The notes under the pieces are model-generated. The model was not told the origin of the DNA, did not search any database, and saw nothing but the letters and a program-made list of their open reading frames with translations. From assembly GCF_008729015.1 (NCBI RefSeq), contig NZ_RKSM01000001.1, forward strand, positions 248,001 to 312,000: a stretch of 64,000 nt of DNA, given 5' to 3'. A program made the position numbers and the translations under genes. This stretch comes from Haloarcula sp. CBA1129 (GTDB lineage Archaea > Halobacteriota > Halobacteria > Halobacteriales > Haloarculaceae). Shown piece by piece: positions 8,994 through 16,992 of the stretch. Numbering within the stretch: the first letter of the stretch is position 1; every line of letters begins with the position of its first letter.

Positions 8994-9017
8994 TGCCGTT
9001 GGGTAGGAAATGACGGG

Positions 9018-9028
9018 CTTTAATATTT
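9018..9028 (-). promoter_or_regulatory. TATA-like element of the MetE-like operon
   Basis: On the minus strand AAATATTAAAG is centred about 30 bases before the ATG at 8993, compatible with a leaderless or nearly leaderless transcript covering both MetE-like genes. Confidence 0.5.
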
Positions 9029-9055
9029 CCTATTCGATTTAATGCTTGTCGGTAA

Positions 9056-9667
9056 TCAAGCGCGGTAGAACCGCAAGACGACGAGCGCCTCGTATGGGTG
9101 TTTCTCACTCGCAAGCTGCTCGCTCGCTAGGCCGTGTTCGGTCGCGTACGCTCGCACTGCTTCCGGGTCCGTGAGACTGCTGACGAGCATGAGCGCCTCG
9201 CCGCTCGGGGTCAGCACGCGCTCGACGGTTTCGAGAAACGGGTCGACGAGTCGGCGGCCGTCGTCGCCGCCCGACAGCGCGTGTTCCATCCAGTCGTCCC
9301 ACTCCTGTTCGGGTGGCGTCGGCAAGTAAGGTGGATTGAACGCCACGAGGTCGAAGGCGTCTGCCCGGAACGGCTCGACGAGGTCGCCGCGAACGACCGG
9401 GACGCCGTTGTCGGCCGCCTCTCGGCAGGCCAGCGGACTCACGTCGACACCGACCGCCCGCGCACCGGCGTCTGCAAGTGTCGCGGCGACGTAGCCGGAG
9501 CCTGTCCCCACATCGAGAACGGTATCATCCGCGTCCACTCGCTCGCGGGCTGTTCTGGCCAGCAGGTCCGAGTCCTCGGCGGGCTGGTACACCGATTCGA
9601 CGCCGCGCTGATCGGCCAGCGATGGACGGTTCTCTGTGTCCTCTCGCTCACCGGACTCCTCACCCAT
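9056..9667 (-). CDS. HemK2/Mtq2-type protein methyltransferase
   Basis: This 203-residue class I SAM methyltransferase has the SAM motif DVGTGSGYV (near 52-60) and the catalytic NPPY (111-114) of glutamine N5-methyltransferases. The archaeal and eukaryotic short form (HemK2, Mtq2) methylates the GGQ glutamine of release factor aRF1. It sits one base past ksgA, in the conserved order seen next to RpoF and L21e in many archaea, which supports a translation role. Family membership is clear; the exact substrate is inferred. Confidence 0.88.
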   Translation of the reverse strand: MGEESGEREDTENRPSLADQRGVESVYQPAEDSDLLARTARERVDADDTVLDVGTGSGYVAATLADAGARAVGVDVSPLACREAADNGVPVVRGDLVEPFRADAFDLVAFNPPYLPTPPEQEWDDWMEHALSGGDDGRRLVDPFLETVERVLTPSGEALMLVSSLTDPEAVRAYATEHGLASEQLASEKHPYEALVVLRFYRA

Positions 9668-9668
9668 C

Positions 9669-10526
9669 TCAGGCCTCCGGTTGGCCGACCTCGTAGGCGA
9701 GCGTCGCCAGCGTGGCGAAGTCGGCCGGCGTCAGCTTCCCGGCACGGGCGCTCATGAGGTCTTCGTCGGCGGCCTCGACCACCGCGTCAGGGTCGCCCAG
9801 CCCGGAGATGTGGGCCGTGTTGCGGACGGCGTTGCGCATCGTCTTCCGGCGCTGGGTGAACACCGCCTTCAGGAAGTCCATGAAGAAGTCGTCGCTGGGA
9901 ACGGTGTAGTCGGGTTGTCGCGGCGTCGTCCGGACGAGCGCGCTCGTGACGCGCGGTTGCGGGTCGAACGCTTCTGGCGGCACTGTCTCGACCACTTCTA
10001 CGTCGGCGTAGTGGCCCGCCGTGACCGACAGCCGGCCGTAGTCGTCTGTCGCCGGGTCGGCGGCCATCCGTTCGGCGAACTCCTGCTGGAACATCAACAA
10101 GAGTGGGCGCTGCTCCGGCAGTAGCCGGAAGGCGATCTCCGACGACGCGCCGTACGGTAAGTTCGAGATGCTAGCGGTGAACTCGGGTAAGTCGACTTCG
10201 AGCGCGTCGCCCTCGACAACGGTGAGGCGGTCCGCTGCGATTTCGTCAGCGAACTCCTCGCGGAGATGGGCCGCGAAATCCGGGTCGCGTTCGATTGCGG
10301 TCACACGCTCGGCCGTCGCGAGCAGGCGGTCCGTCAGCGCGCCCGGGCCCGCACCGATCTCCAGCACGTGCGAGAGGTCAACGTCCGCATCTATTGCGTA
10401 CTCCGGAATGCGGTCCAGTACCCGGTCGTCGACGAGGAAGTGCTGGTCCTGCCGGGTGTCGGCCCGTTTGCCGGCCCGCCGGACGAGCGCGTCGGGGTCC
10501 CGAGTCCCTGTCTCTGTCGTAGTCAT
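9669..10526 (-). CDS. ksgA: 16S rRNA dimethyladenosine transferase
   Basis: The 285-residue enzyme carries the KsgA/Dim1 series: QHFLVDD near residue 30, the SAM motif EIGAGPGALT, and NLPY in the substrate pocket. It dimethylates two adjacent adenines near the 3' end of 16S rRNA during small-subunit maturation. The next genes upstream on the same strand encode DUF655, RpoF and L21e, the usual archaeal neighbourhood. The start at 10526 gives a normal haloarchaeal N-terminus of about 25 extra residues. Confidence 0.95.
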   Translation of the reverse strand: MTTTETGTRDPDALVRRAGKRADTRQDQHFLVDDRVLDRIPEYAIDADVDLSHVLEIGAGPGALTDRLLATAERVTAIERDPDFAAHLREEFADEIAADRLTVVEGDALEVDLPEFTASISNLPYGASSEIAFRLLPEQRPLLLMFQQEFAERMAADPATDDYGRLSVTAGHYADVEVVETVPPEAFDPQPRVTSALVRTTPRQPDYTVPSDDFFMDFLKAVFTQRRKTMRNAVRNTAHISGLGDPDAVVEAADEDLMSARAGKLTPADFATLATLAYEVGQPEA

Positions 10527-10607
10527 TAGCGAGCCGTAGCGGGTCGCGGTAGAAAAGGGTCGCCTTATACTGGTGGCTGTAAGTTCAGCTGATTGCAGCC
10601 GACCGTC

Positions 10608-11180
10608 TCAGGAGGACTGTTCCTCGCGCCGGACGAACAGCCGGTATTTGAGGTCGTCGTCCTGTAGCTCTTCGAGTATCCGTTCGACGAGCGTCTCTTT
10701 GGGGCTGTGGAGGCCGCTGACGCGCTCTTCGAGGTCTTCGAAGCTCTGGAAGGGCTTTCGCTTTCGCTCGTCGAGAATCGTGTTCCGGAGCTTCTTCCCG
10801 ATGCCCGGCAGGAGGTTCAACTGGTGGAGCCGAAGCGTGATCGGTTGGGCGTCGTTGTAGAAGTCGACGAACCGCTGTTCGTTCGCTTCGACAATCTCCT
10901 CGACGGCGTAGTCGAGCTCCGAGCGGGCACCGCTCGGGATATCCTCGAACTCGACTTCGGTCACGCGGCCGAACTCCGTCAGGTCAACGCGGTCACCGAA
11001 GGCGATGTCAACGTCCTTGTCGTCGAGCTGCAGCTCGTAGATGTAGAACTCGTCGATATCGAGCGCGTACGCGAGCGGCTCCTTCTGGTGTTGTGGCCGG
11101 TCGTCTCCGGGCCGCCCGTGTGGGAGGACATCGAGGACAGCCGCCATCATAGAGTCGCCGCCGCTCTCCGATTCAGTCAT
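10608..11180 (-). CDS. DUF655 family RNA/DNA-binding protein
   Basis: The 190-residue protein is a DUF655 member, with an OB-like middle (YELQLDDKDVDIAFGDRVDL) and a helix-hairpin-helix (LLPGIGKKLRNTILDERK). It is a conserved archaeal protein thought to bind nucleic acid, with no defined reaction. The start at 11180 follows the TATA-like element at 11203-11211 by about 27 bases; the longer open frame to 11285 is basic and unlike the family. It lies between rpoF and ksgA, as in many archaea. Confidence 0.88.
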   Translation of the reverse strand: MTESESGGDSMMAAVLDVLPHGRPGDDRPQHQKEPLAYALDIDEFYIYELQLDDKDVDIAFGDRVDLTEFGRVTEVEFEDIPSGARSELDYAVEEIVEANEQRFVDFYNDAQPITLRLHQLNLLPGIGKKLRNTILDERKRKPFQSFEDLEERVSGLHSPKETLVERILEELQDDDLKYRLFVRREEQSS

Positions 11181-11202
11181 GTCCGGCAGTACGAGCACAG
11201 CA

Positions 11203-11211
11203 CACTTAATG
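11203..11211 (-). promoter_or_regulatory. TATA-like element before the DUF655 gene
   Basis: On the minus strand CATTAAGTG is centred about 27 bases before the ATG at 11180. It suggests a leaderless promoter inside the information-processing block and supports that start. Confidence 0.5.
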
Positions 11212-11349
11212 CCGGTGGATACCCCGAACCGCTTCACGGGGCGCCGTCGCTGTCTTTGTGTTCGACGGCAGTGGAAAGCGACCACTGTCCGCGTGGCTGG
11301 TCGTCGTCGAAATCAGAGAAGAGCGGCGGCAGCCGAACTGACGGCGTCG

Positions 11350-11706
11350 TTACGCGTACTGCTTGACGATGTTGATGATATCGTCGAGTTCGTCGCCGTC
11401 GAGCGTGTACCGCTCCTGAGCGAACACGGCGCGGAGCTCGTCGCGGTCCAGCGGCCGGAGGTTCGCGATCTTGTAGGCCGTCGGCGTGTCGACCTTCTCG
11501 AGTTCTTCGAGCTCTTCGACCAGTTGCAGCGACTCCTCGGGGTCGAGGAGGGCAAACCGGTTGACGTGCTCGATGGCTCGCTTGAGCTCGTAGCGCATCT
11601 CGCGGTCCTCCTCGGCTGCCCGCTCCATCTCGAGGTCTTCGAGTATCTCCTTGGTCTCCGCGACCGTCAGGAACTCCTCACTGACTTTTTCTTTGAAGAT
11701 CGTCAT
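11350..11706 (-). CDS. rpoF: RNA polymerase subunit F (Rpb4-like)
   Basis: The 118-residue, mostly helical acidic protein matches archaeal RpoF, the Rpb4 counterpart, which pairs with RpoE to form the stalk of RNA polymerase. Recognisable parts are the N-terminal [13 protein letters not shown] and the C-terminal HRDC-like segment [17 protein letters not shown]. Its start overlaps the stop of the L21e gene by 4 bases (ATGA), the usual arrangement in archaea. Confidence 0.94.
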   Translation of the reverse strand: MTIFKEKVSEEFLTVAETKEILEDLEMERAAEEDREMRYELKRAIEHVNRFALLDPEESLQLVEELEELEKVDTPTAYKIANLRPLDRDELRAVFAQERYTLDGDELDDIINIVKQYA

Positions 11707-11993
11707 TCTTGCCGGCGCAGGTGCGCAGCGGTGACGATGATGGTCTTTTCCTTGCCACCGTCGACAATGTCGACCTTGTACGCGTCACCCTGCGTCCCTT
11801 CGACGGTTCCGGTCTGGCCGTCGAACCGCGGGTGGAAGCGGCCGTTGGGCACGGACGGGTCGATCTTGAGGTGGACTTTCTCGCCGTTGTCGAACTCTTC
11901 GACGGCGCGCTGGGGCGGCGACGTGCCGCGGTCGCGGGGCTTGTTCTTGAGCTTGCCTCGTGTTCCTTCGAGAGGTCCGTTTGAACTAGGCAT
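11703..11993 (-). CDS. rpl21e: Ribosomal protein L21e
   Basis: This 96-residue protein is a standard eL21. The basic start ([14 protein letters not shown]), the SH3-like core ([26 protein letters not shown]) and the C-terminal HLRRQE are all present. It is a large-subunit ribosomal protein, and its basic character is unusual among the acidic proteins around it, as expected. It opens an operon with rpoF. A TATA-like element (GTTTTATTA on the minus strand, 12021-12029) lies about 32 bases upstream. Confidence 0.96.
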   Translation of the reverse strand: MPSSNGPLEGTRGKLKNKPRDRGTSPPQRAVEEFDNGEKVHLKIDPSVPNGRFHPRFDGQTGTVEGTQGDAYKVDIVDGGKEKTIIVTAAHLRRQE

Positions 11994-12106
11994 TCTTGCT
12001 CTTCGCTAATCCGGTCGCCCTAATAAAACGTGCGTTCCGCGACCGTCGCTGGTCACGCTCTTGCAGTCGCTACAGACCCGAGTGGAAAACTACAGCGGCG
12101 AGTCGA

Positions 12107-12373
12107 TTACAGGCGACCGGTGCTCTCGACGGAGACCGACTCGACGTCGTCGACGTTCGCAAAGGCCTCTTCGACGGCTTCCGTGCCGCCAGTGTCGTCA
12201 GGGACGATGACCGTCGGCGTCAGCGCGACGAGGCCGAAGGCGACGTCCTCGCGCTCGAACCCGTTGATCTTCGTTCCTTCCGGAAGCACGCCCTCGAGAC
12301 GCTCCTGCAGGTCGTCGAGGTCGACTTCGGGGCTCTCCGGCATGACCTTGATCTTGGCTGCTACTTTCCCCAT
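12107..12373 (-). CDS. ef1b: Translation elongation factor EF-1 beta
   Basis: The 88-residue protein is archaeal EF-1 beta, the nucleotide-exchange factor for EF-1 alpha. It has the opening [19 protein letters not shown] and the family's [21 protein letters not shown] stretch. The start at 12373 was chosen because this N-terminus is invariant in the family; the frame continues upstream only as a shadow of the zinc-finger gene. Two bases separate it from that gene (12376-12555), so the two should be cotranscribed. Confidence 0.95.
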   Translation of the reverse strand: MGKVAAKIKVMPESPEVDLDDLQERLEGVLPEGTKINGFEREDVAFGLVALTPTVIVPDDTGGTEAVEEAFANVDDVESVSVESTGRL

Positions 12374-12375
12374 TG

Positions 12376-12555
12376 TTATGGCCCCATGAAGCCGCAGTCC
12401 GGGCACTTGTAGAGGTTGCTCTGCTTGCGGCAGGTGGCACAGCGGTAGATCTGCTGACCACAGTCCGGGCACTTGAACGCAGCGGCGTTCGTGCCGGCGA
12501 TGTTGATGCCACACGAGACGCACTTGCGCGCCTGTTTCTGTTGGCTCTCGCTCAT
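12376..12555 (-). CDS. Two-zinc-finger mini-protein, HVO_2753 type
   Basis: The 59-residue protein carries four CxxC pairs (CVSC, CPDC, CATC, CPDC), enough for two zinc fingers, and ends in GFMGP. It matches the haloarchaeal HVO_2753 type of small zinc-finger protein, studied in Haloferax volcanii as a real expressed mini-protein. Its place directly before EF-1 beta suggests a link with translation, but no reaction is known. The start at 12555 follows a TATA-like element (12577-12586) by about 27 bases. Confidence 0.9.
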   Translation of the reverse strand: MSESQQKQARKCVSCGINIAGTNAAAFKCPDCGQQIYRCATCRKQSNLYKCPDCGFMGP

Positions 12556-12576
12556 ACCACTCCGTATCCGACCGCG

Positions 12577-12586
12577 GCTTTTAACG
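12577..12586 (-). promoter_or_regulatory. TATA-like element of the zinc-finger/EF-1 beta operon
   Basis: On the minus strand CGTTAAAAGC is centred about 27 bases before the ATG at 12555. It fits a leaderless transcript covering the mini-protein and EF-1 beta. Confidence 0.5.
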
Positions 12587-12627
12587 ATTGCCAAACGCGA
12601 CCGCCACCGCGAGGGACTGCCATGGCC

Positions 12628-13227
12628 CTAGTTCCCGGGCAGGATGTCACCGAGCGCAGCGCCGATTGCCATCGGGACGAACGCCACGGCACAGATGCAG
12701 GCAGACTCGTAGACGACTACGGGGTCAGACGACCACTCGACTAGCCCCCAGCCGGTAAGCAGCGCGACGGAGACGACGAGTGCCGTCCCGGTGACGCCGA
12801 CGAGTCGCCGCGGGATGAGTCCGAAAATCGGGTTCGCCACACGAACGTCCTGAAAGTCGGCAACGTATAGAATCGAGATGACTAGCCCGATGGCGATGAC
12901 CACTGTCGCGGCAAGGTACAGCGGGTGCTGGGCGATGTGCAAGCCGGCGTCGACCGTCCCGCCCTCGACAGCCATCGGAATCCCGAACAGCAGTGAGCCA
13001 AGCAGTGCCTCCGCGAGGTCGGACCGACCGAAGCCCCAGACGACCCGGCCGAAGGTCGCGGCCTCGTGGTCTTGGGAGTCCGCGGCCGCACGCATCGCGT
13101 CCCGGACCTGCTGTCGCTCGTCCTCGGAGTCGACGAGCTGCTCCAGTTCTTCGAGTTCGTCGAACAGCGTCGCGAACTCGTCGTCTTCGTCGCCCAACTC
13201 GACCGGAGGTCGATCAGTTTCACTCAT
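12628..13227 (-). CDS. DUF2391-type membrane protein
   Basis: The 199-residue protein has an acidic cytoplasmic start of about 60 residues with helical, Glu-rich sequence (DELEELEQLVDSEDE). Four hydrophobic segments follow (near 70-85, 105-125, 140-160 and 175-195). The pattern fits the haloarchaeal DUF2391 integral membrane family, for which no function is established. Its start overlaps the stop of the dehydrogenase-like gene by 4 bases, so the two are probably cotranscribed. Confidence 0.65.
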   Translation of the reverse strand: MSETDRPPVELGDEDDEFATLFDELEELEQLVDSEDERQQVRDAMRAAADSQDHEAATFGRVVWGFGRSDLAEALLGSLLFGIPMAVEGGTVDAGLHIAQHPLYLAATVVIAIGLVISILYVADFQDVRVANPIFGLIPRRLVGVTGTALVVSVALLTGWGLVEWSSDPVVVYESACICAVAFVPMAIGAALGDILPGN

Positions 13228-14096
13228 CGTCGGTCAGATTCGCTGTCTCGCGTCGGTACTTCTGGGTCCGGTTCGGCACCGGTCGTGGGGGTGCCGTTTT
13301 CCCAGACGTAGAACCCCTCGCCAGCGACAGCGCCTCGCTGTCCGTCGTCGACCTTCTGACGGAGCAATGCTGGCGGTTCGAACCGCTCGTCGAGCCGGTC
13401 GGCGAGATTTTCGAGCGCCGTCAGCACCGTTTCGAGCCCGTGCCTGTCGGCGCGGACGAGCGGCCCGTCGCGGTTCGAATCACCACGCTCGAACGTCTGG
13501 TCGATGTCGCGAACTCCGGCGACGCCGTCTTCCACCATCCGAACAGCTTCGGCGATGGTCGCGAGTTCGAGGCGTAGCGCGGCAAACCCCGGCGTGTCGC
13601 GGACGATGACCGGCGACGCGTCCAGACTTTCGACGAAGCCGGCGACTCGATCGCGGGTCGCCGCCGTCGTCTGCTCGGCGATGACAACCTCGGCGATAGC
13701 CCCATCCGGCGGGTCAACGAGGTTGAGGCCGACAGCCCGGCCGGGGTTTCGCAGTCCGGTCGCCACCGCAGTCACCGACAGCGATGTGTCGCTGACGGCA
13801 ATCAGCGTCTCCGCCTCGACCATCGTCTCCGTTTCGGCGACGACCTCTCGATGGGCGTCTGTCCCACCATCGGTTGCGTCGATGACGATATCGCTGCCGC
13901 TGACGGCGCTTTCGAGTCCAGTAGTCCCGTCGATACCGGCCGACACGTCCCCGTTGAGCGCGCGTCTGATATCGTCAACCCGGTCCATCACGTCGGTCGC
14001 GTCCGTCCCGCGAAGGCGCACCGCGTGGCCCGCGCGGACACAGCGCTGTGCGATATCCCGCCCCCGTTGCCCGGTCCCGAGTACGGCCACAATCAT
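13224..14096 (-). CDS. 3-hydroxyacyl-CoA dehydrogenase-like protein
   Basis: The 290-residue protein has an N-terminal Rossmann domain, with GTGQRGRDIA in place of the usual GxGxMGxGIA, and a C-terminal helical domain ending GEGFYVWENG. NAD-linked 3-hydroxyacyl-CoA dehydrogenases of beta-oxidation have this layout. The catalytic-region segment is loose (GLNLVDPPDG where a His-containing FFNP segment is common), so activity on acyl-CoA is uncertain. A TATA-like element (GGATTAACC on the minus strand, 14118-14127) lies about 26 bases before the start. Confidence 0.72.
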   Translation of the reverse strand: MIVAVLGTGQRGRDIAQRCVRAGHAVRLRGTDATDVMDRVDDIRRALNGDVSAGIDGTTGLESAVSGSDIVIDATDGGTDAHREVVAETETMVEAETLIAVSDTSLSVTAVATGLRNPGRAVGLNLVDPPDGAIAEVVIAEQTTAATRDRVAGFVESLDASPVIVRDTPGFAALRLELATIAEAVRMVEDGVAGVRDIDQTFERGDSNRDGPLVRADRHGLETVLTALENLADRLDERFEPPALLRQKVDDGQRGAVAGEGFYVWENGTPTTGAEPDPEVPTRDSESDRR

Positions 14097-14240
14097 GACA
14101 GTACCACCGCGCTCCCGGGGTTAATCCTTTACGCCACTGTTTGTCATAGCCTTGTCTTCGGCCTGTACTGCTTGTTAGCTGGCTAGCTGGCCTGTGGTCC
14201 CGGCAGTACGCTTTTTTCGGCACCGGTTGTATCGCCGGCC

Positions 14241-15209
14241 ATGGACATCGGTGTACTAACCGTTCCCCTCGGCGGACAGTCGCTCGATGAGGCACTGGCG
14301 TACCTCGACGATCTGGGCGTCGATGCGGTCGAGCTGGGGTGTGGCGGCTTCCCCGGCGACGACCACCTCGACCGTCAGGTGTATCTCGACAACAAGGAGA
14401 AGCAGGCCGAGCTGGAGGCGCTTCTCGACGAGCACGACCTCCGAGTGAGCGCGCTAGCGACCCATAATAATCCGCTCCATCCCGACGACGAGCGAGCCGC
14501 CGAGGCCGACCGGGAACTCCGGGAAGCGATTCGGCTGGCCGACCAGCTCGACGTGAACACCGTCACGGGCTTTTCCGGCCTACCCGCCGGCGGTCCTGAC
14601 GACGAAGTTCCGAACTGGATTACCGCGCCGTGGCCGACCGAACACGCCGACGCCCACGAGTACCAGTGGCGCGTCGCCGACGAGTACTGGTCGGACCTCG
14701 CGGCCCACGCGGGCGCACACGATGTGGATGTCGCCATCGAAATGCATCCCAATATGTTGGTGTACGAACCCCGCGGTCTGCTCGAACTGCGCCAGCGGAC
14801 GAACGACCGCATCGGCGCGAACTTCGACCCGTCGCATCTGTACTGGCAGGGCATCGACGTGACCGAGGCTATCCGCCTGCTCGGCGAACACGACGCCATC
14901 CATCACTTCCACGCCAAGGACACGAAGGTGTACGAGTCGAACGCTCGGGAGAAGGGCGTGCTGGACACTGCGCCGTATACGGACGAAGCGGACCGGTCGT
15001 GGCTGTTTCGCTCCATCGGCTACGGCCACGGGGAGTCCCACTGGAAGGACGTGGTGTCGACGCTGCGGATGGTCGGCTACGACGGCGCGCTCTCTATCGA
15101 ACACGAGGACTCGCTCACCAGCGCCCGCGAGGGGCTGGAGAAGGCCGTCGACGTGCTTGACCGCGCTGTCTTTGAGACCCAGCCCGGCGACGCCTACTGG
15201 GCAGAGTGA
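14241..15209 (+). CDS. Sugar phosphate isomerase/epimerase (xylose isomerase-like barrel)
   Basis: This 322-residue TIM barrel belongs to the AP endonuclease/xylose isomerase-like group of sugar isomerases. Probable metal ligands are the Glu in AIEMHPN, the Asp and His in NFDPSHLYWQG, His in FHAKDTK, and Glu in SIEHED. Such genes commonly pair with Gfo/Idh oxidoreductases in sugar or inositol catabolism, and one lies nearby at 17199. The precise substrate is not readable. A T-rich element near 14208-14218 lies about 28 bases upstream. Confidence 0.85.
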   Translation: MDIGVLTVPLGGQSLDEALAYLDDLGVDAVELGCGGFPGDDHLDRQVYLDNKEKQAELEALLDEHDLRVSALATHNNPLHPDDERAAEADRELREAIRLADQLDVNTVTGFSGLPAGGPDDEVPNWITAPWPTEHADAHEYQWRVADEYWSDLAAHAGAHDVDVAIEMHPNMLVYEPRGLLELRQRTNDRIGANFDPSHLYWQGIDVTEAIRLLGEHDAIHHFHAKDTKVYESNAREKGVLDTAPYTDEADRSWLFRSIGYGHGESHWKDVVSTLRMVGYDGALSIEHEDSLTSAREGLEKAVDVLDRAVFETQPGDAYWAE

Positions 15210-15309
15210 CCGATACGGCCGATAGCGCGGCGCTTTCGGGCACGTATGCTTACCCGTCGTTGTGAGAGCGGTTTCTTTATCATAGAACAGGAGATAGGAA
15301 TCACAACCA

Positions 15310-15585
15310 ATGAGTGAGGAACACGACGAGCCTAATTGGCTTGATGCAGTGCGGTTGGAACTGGAGCGGTATGAAGAGCAGTACGACGAAATCGTGCTCA
15401 CTCTGGATGAGCTCTATGAGTTCTCTGAGCACCGGCTTTCTTCCCAGTTTCCGGATAACGATCATGTGAGAGCGAAGATTCGACAACAGCTCCAGCGTCT
15501 GCGTGACCAAGGAGAAGTCGAATTTCTTGATGACAAGGGCACGTATCGAATCAACGCTGGGAACGACACGCATGAAATAGACTGA
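15310..15585 (+). CDS. Orphan winged-helix protein similar to the DpnI/Dam-replacing C-terminal domain
   Basis: The 91-residue protein has the pattern LTLDELYEFSEHRLSSQFP, then VRAKIRQQLQRLRDQGEVEF and a final wing strand KGTYRI. The winged helix at the C-terminus of DpnI and Dam-replacing restriction enzymes, which reads DNA, has this pattern. No nuclease domain is attached or nearby. The gene has visibly lower G+C and more neutral codon choice (aga, att, gat) than its neighbours, suggesting transfer. It may be a free-standing regulator or the remnant of a restriction enzyme. Family assignment is by pattern only. Confidence 0.6.
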   Translation: MSEEHDEPNWLDAVRLELERYEEQYDEIVLTLDELYEFSEHRLSSQFPDNDHVRAKIRQQLQRLRDQGEVEFLDDKGTYRINAGNDTHEID

Positions 15586-15744
15586 GCTATATTTATCCAC
15601 CAGCTGAATATCCGTCTCGACTGATCCGTCAGACCTGATTTGAATCGCTGTCCATTCGAGAGATGCATGCCGCATTGATCGGACAGGCGCTATTGGCCGT
15701 GAATGTTCACAACGACTGTTAAGTACTGTCTGTGAGATACTACG

Positions 15745-15764
15745 ACTGGATTACCGTATCCAGT
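15745..15764 (+). promoter_or_regulatory. Inverted repeat before the AIM24-like gene
   Basis: ACTGGAT and ATCCAGT form perfect 7-base arms around a 6-base spacer, ending 8 bases before the ATG at 15773. A TATA-like GTTAAGTAC (15718-15726) lies just upstream, so the repeat would sit at the transcription start. It could be an operator or a 5' hairpin. Confidence 0.45.
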
Positions 15765-15772
15765 GACACCCG

Positions 15773-16486
15773 ATGGACATCGAACTTACACACAAGCCCT
15801 CGTACACGCACGTCCGCGCCGACCTCGACAGCGGCGAATCGATACTCGCCGAACCCGGCGCGATGGTCAGCCACTCGCCAACCATCGAAATCGAAACGAC
15901 GACCAGCCGAGACGGCCTCCTCAGCTCCGCCAAATCGATGCTCGGCGGCGAGTCGCTGCTCGCAAACGAGTTCACGGCCCAAGGTGGCTCCGGCACTGTC
16001 ACCCTCGCGCCGCCGACGCCCGGCGACGTGCATCATCACGAACTCACCGGTGAGACGCTGTACGCCGTCGACGGGGCCTTCCTCGCGTCCGACCCCGACA
16101 TCGATATCGACTCGGAGTTCGGCGGTGTCAAGTCGCTACTGGCCGGCGCGAGCATCACGCCGTTGGCGCTGAAAGGGACCGGGAACGTCCTCATCGAGGC
16201 CTTCGGCGGGCTGGAAACTGTCGAGCTCGACGCCGGCGAGTCCTACACAATCGACAACGACCACGTCGTCGCTTGGGAGGAGTCAGTCAAGTTTGACGCC
16301 CACCGTGTTGGCGGCCTCAAGTCGACGCTACTCAGCGGCGAGGGCCTCGTGATGGACTTCACCGGTCCCGGAACGGTCTGGTATCAGACGCGCGGTCTCG
16401 ACTCGTTCACATCGGCTATCGCTGATGCGTTGCCCGGAACGGGTGACAACGACGGCGACGCGTCCGGTCTGGACGACTTCATCTGA
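15773..16486 (+). CDS. AIM24/TIGR00266 family protein
   Basis: The 237-residue beta-rich protein fits the AIM24 (TIGR00266) family. The N-terminal LDSGESILAEPGAMVSHS, the glycine-rich GGLLSS/MLGGESLLANEF area and the late GPGTVWYQTRGLDSF are family hallmarks. Members form beta-helix-like folds; bacterial and archaeal roles are unclear. It carries no signal peptide. It follows the low-GC patch, and its promoter region holds the inverted repeat at 15745-15764. Confidence 0.82.
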   Translation: MDIELTHKPSYTHVRADLDSGESILAEPGAMVSHSPTIEIETTTSRDGLLSSAKSMLGGESLLANEFTAQGGSGTVTLAPPTPGDVHHHELTGETLYAVDGAFLASDPDIDIDSEFGGVKSLLAGASITPLALKGTGNVLIEAFGGLETVELDAGESYTIDNDHVVAWEESVKFDAHRVGGLKSTLLSGEGLVMDFTGPGTVWYQTRGLDSFTSAIADALPGTGDNDGDASGLDDFI

Positions 16487-16509
16487 ATAGCCGCCGGAGA
16501 ATATCCGTT

Positions 16510-16890
16510 TTAGGAGAGCGCTTGCGTGATATCCGTCGAGGACACCATGCCGACGTAGTCCTGATGCTCGTCGATGACCGGGAGGTGTTTGATGTCGTAG
16601 GTCGTCATCATCGCGGCGGCCTCGCCCAGTTCGAGCGAGGTCGTCACCCGCTCGACCGGCGAGGTCATCACGTCGCCCACAGTCGCTGACGAGAGATCCT
16701 TCCCGGCCGCGACGGCGTCGACAATATCGGTGGTCGTGATGATACCCGCCTGCGCCCCCGGAACGAAGATACCGTTGATGTTCTGCGCTTGCATCTGCGT
16801 CGCGGCCGCTTTGACGGTTTCGTCGGCGGAAATCGTCTCTAACGGCGTCGACATGATGTCCTCGATGCGGACGGTGGTTTCAGTGGCCAT
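16510..16890 (-). CDS. Two-CBS-domain protein
   Basis: The 126-residue protein consists of two CBS domains (near residues 8-62 and 68-125), each opening with a DIMSTP or DVMTSP motif. Paired CBS domains bind adenine nucleotides and act as sensors, here without any fused enzyme. The start at 16890 gives MATETTVRIEDIMS; the frame continues upstream only into basic, non-family sequence. No partner is indicated by context. It converges on the AIM24-like gene. Confidence 0.88.
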   Translation of the reverse strand: MATETTVRIEDIMSTPLETISADETVKAAATQMQAQNINGIFVPGAQAGIITTTDIVDAVAAGKDLSSATVGDVMTSPVERVTTSLELGEAAAMMTTYDIKHLPVIDEHQDYVGMVSSTDITQALS

Positions 16891-16992
16891 GGCGGAGCAA
16901 CGCGCGCATCCGGTTTTGTCTTTTCCCTCGGTGGGGTCCGTCGCTCTGCCGTCACCCCGAGCGTTATTTCGGCCCCGAGTGAACAGGCGCAT

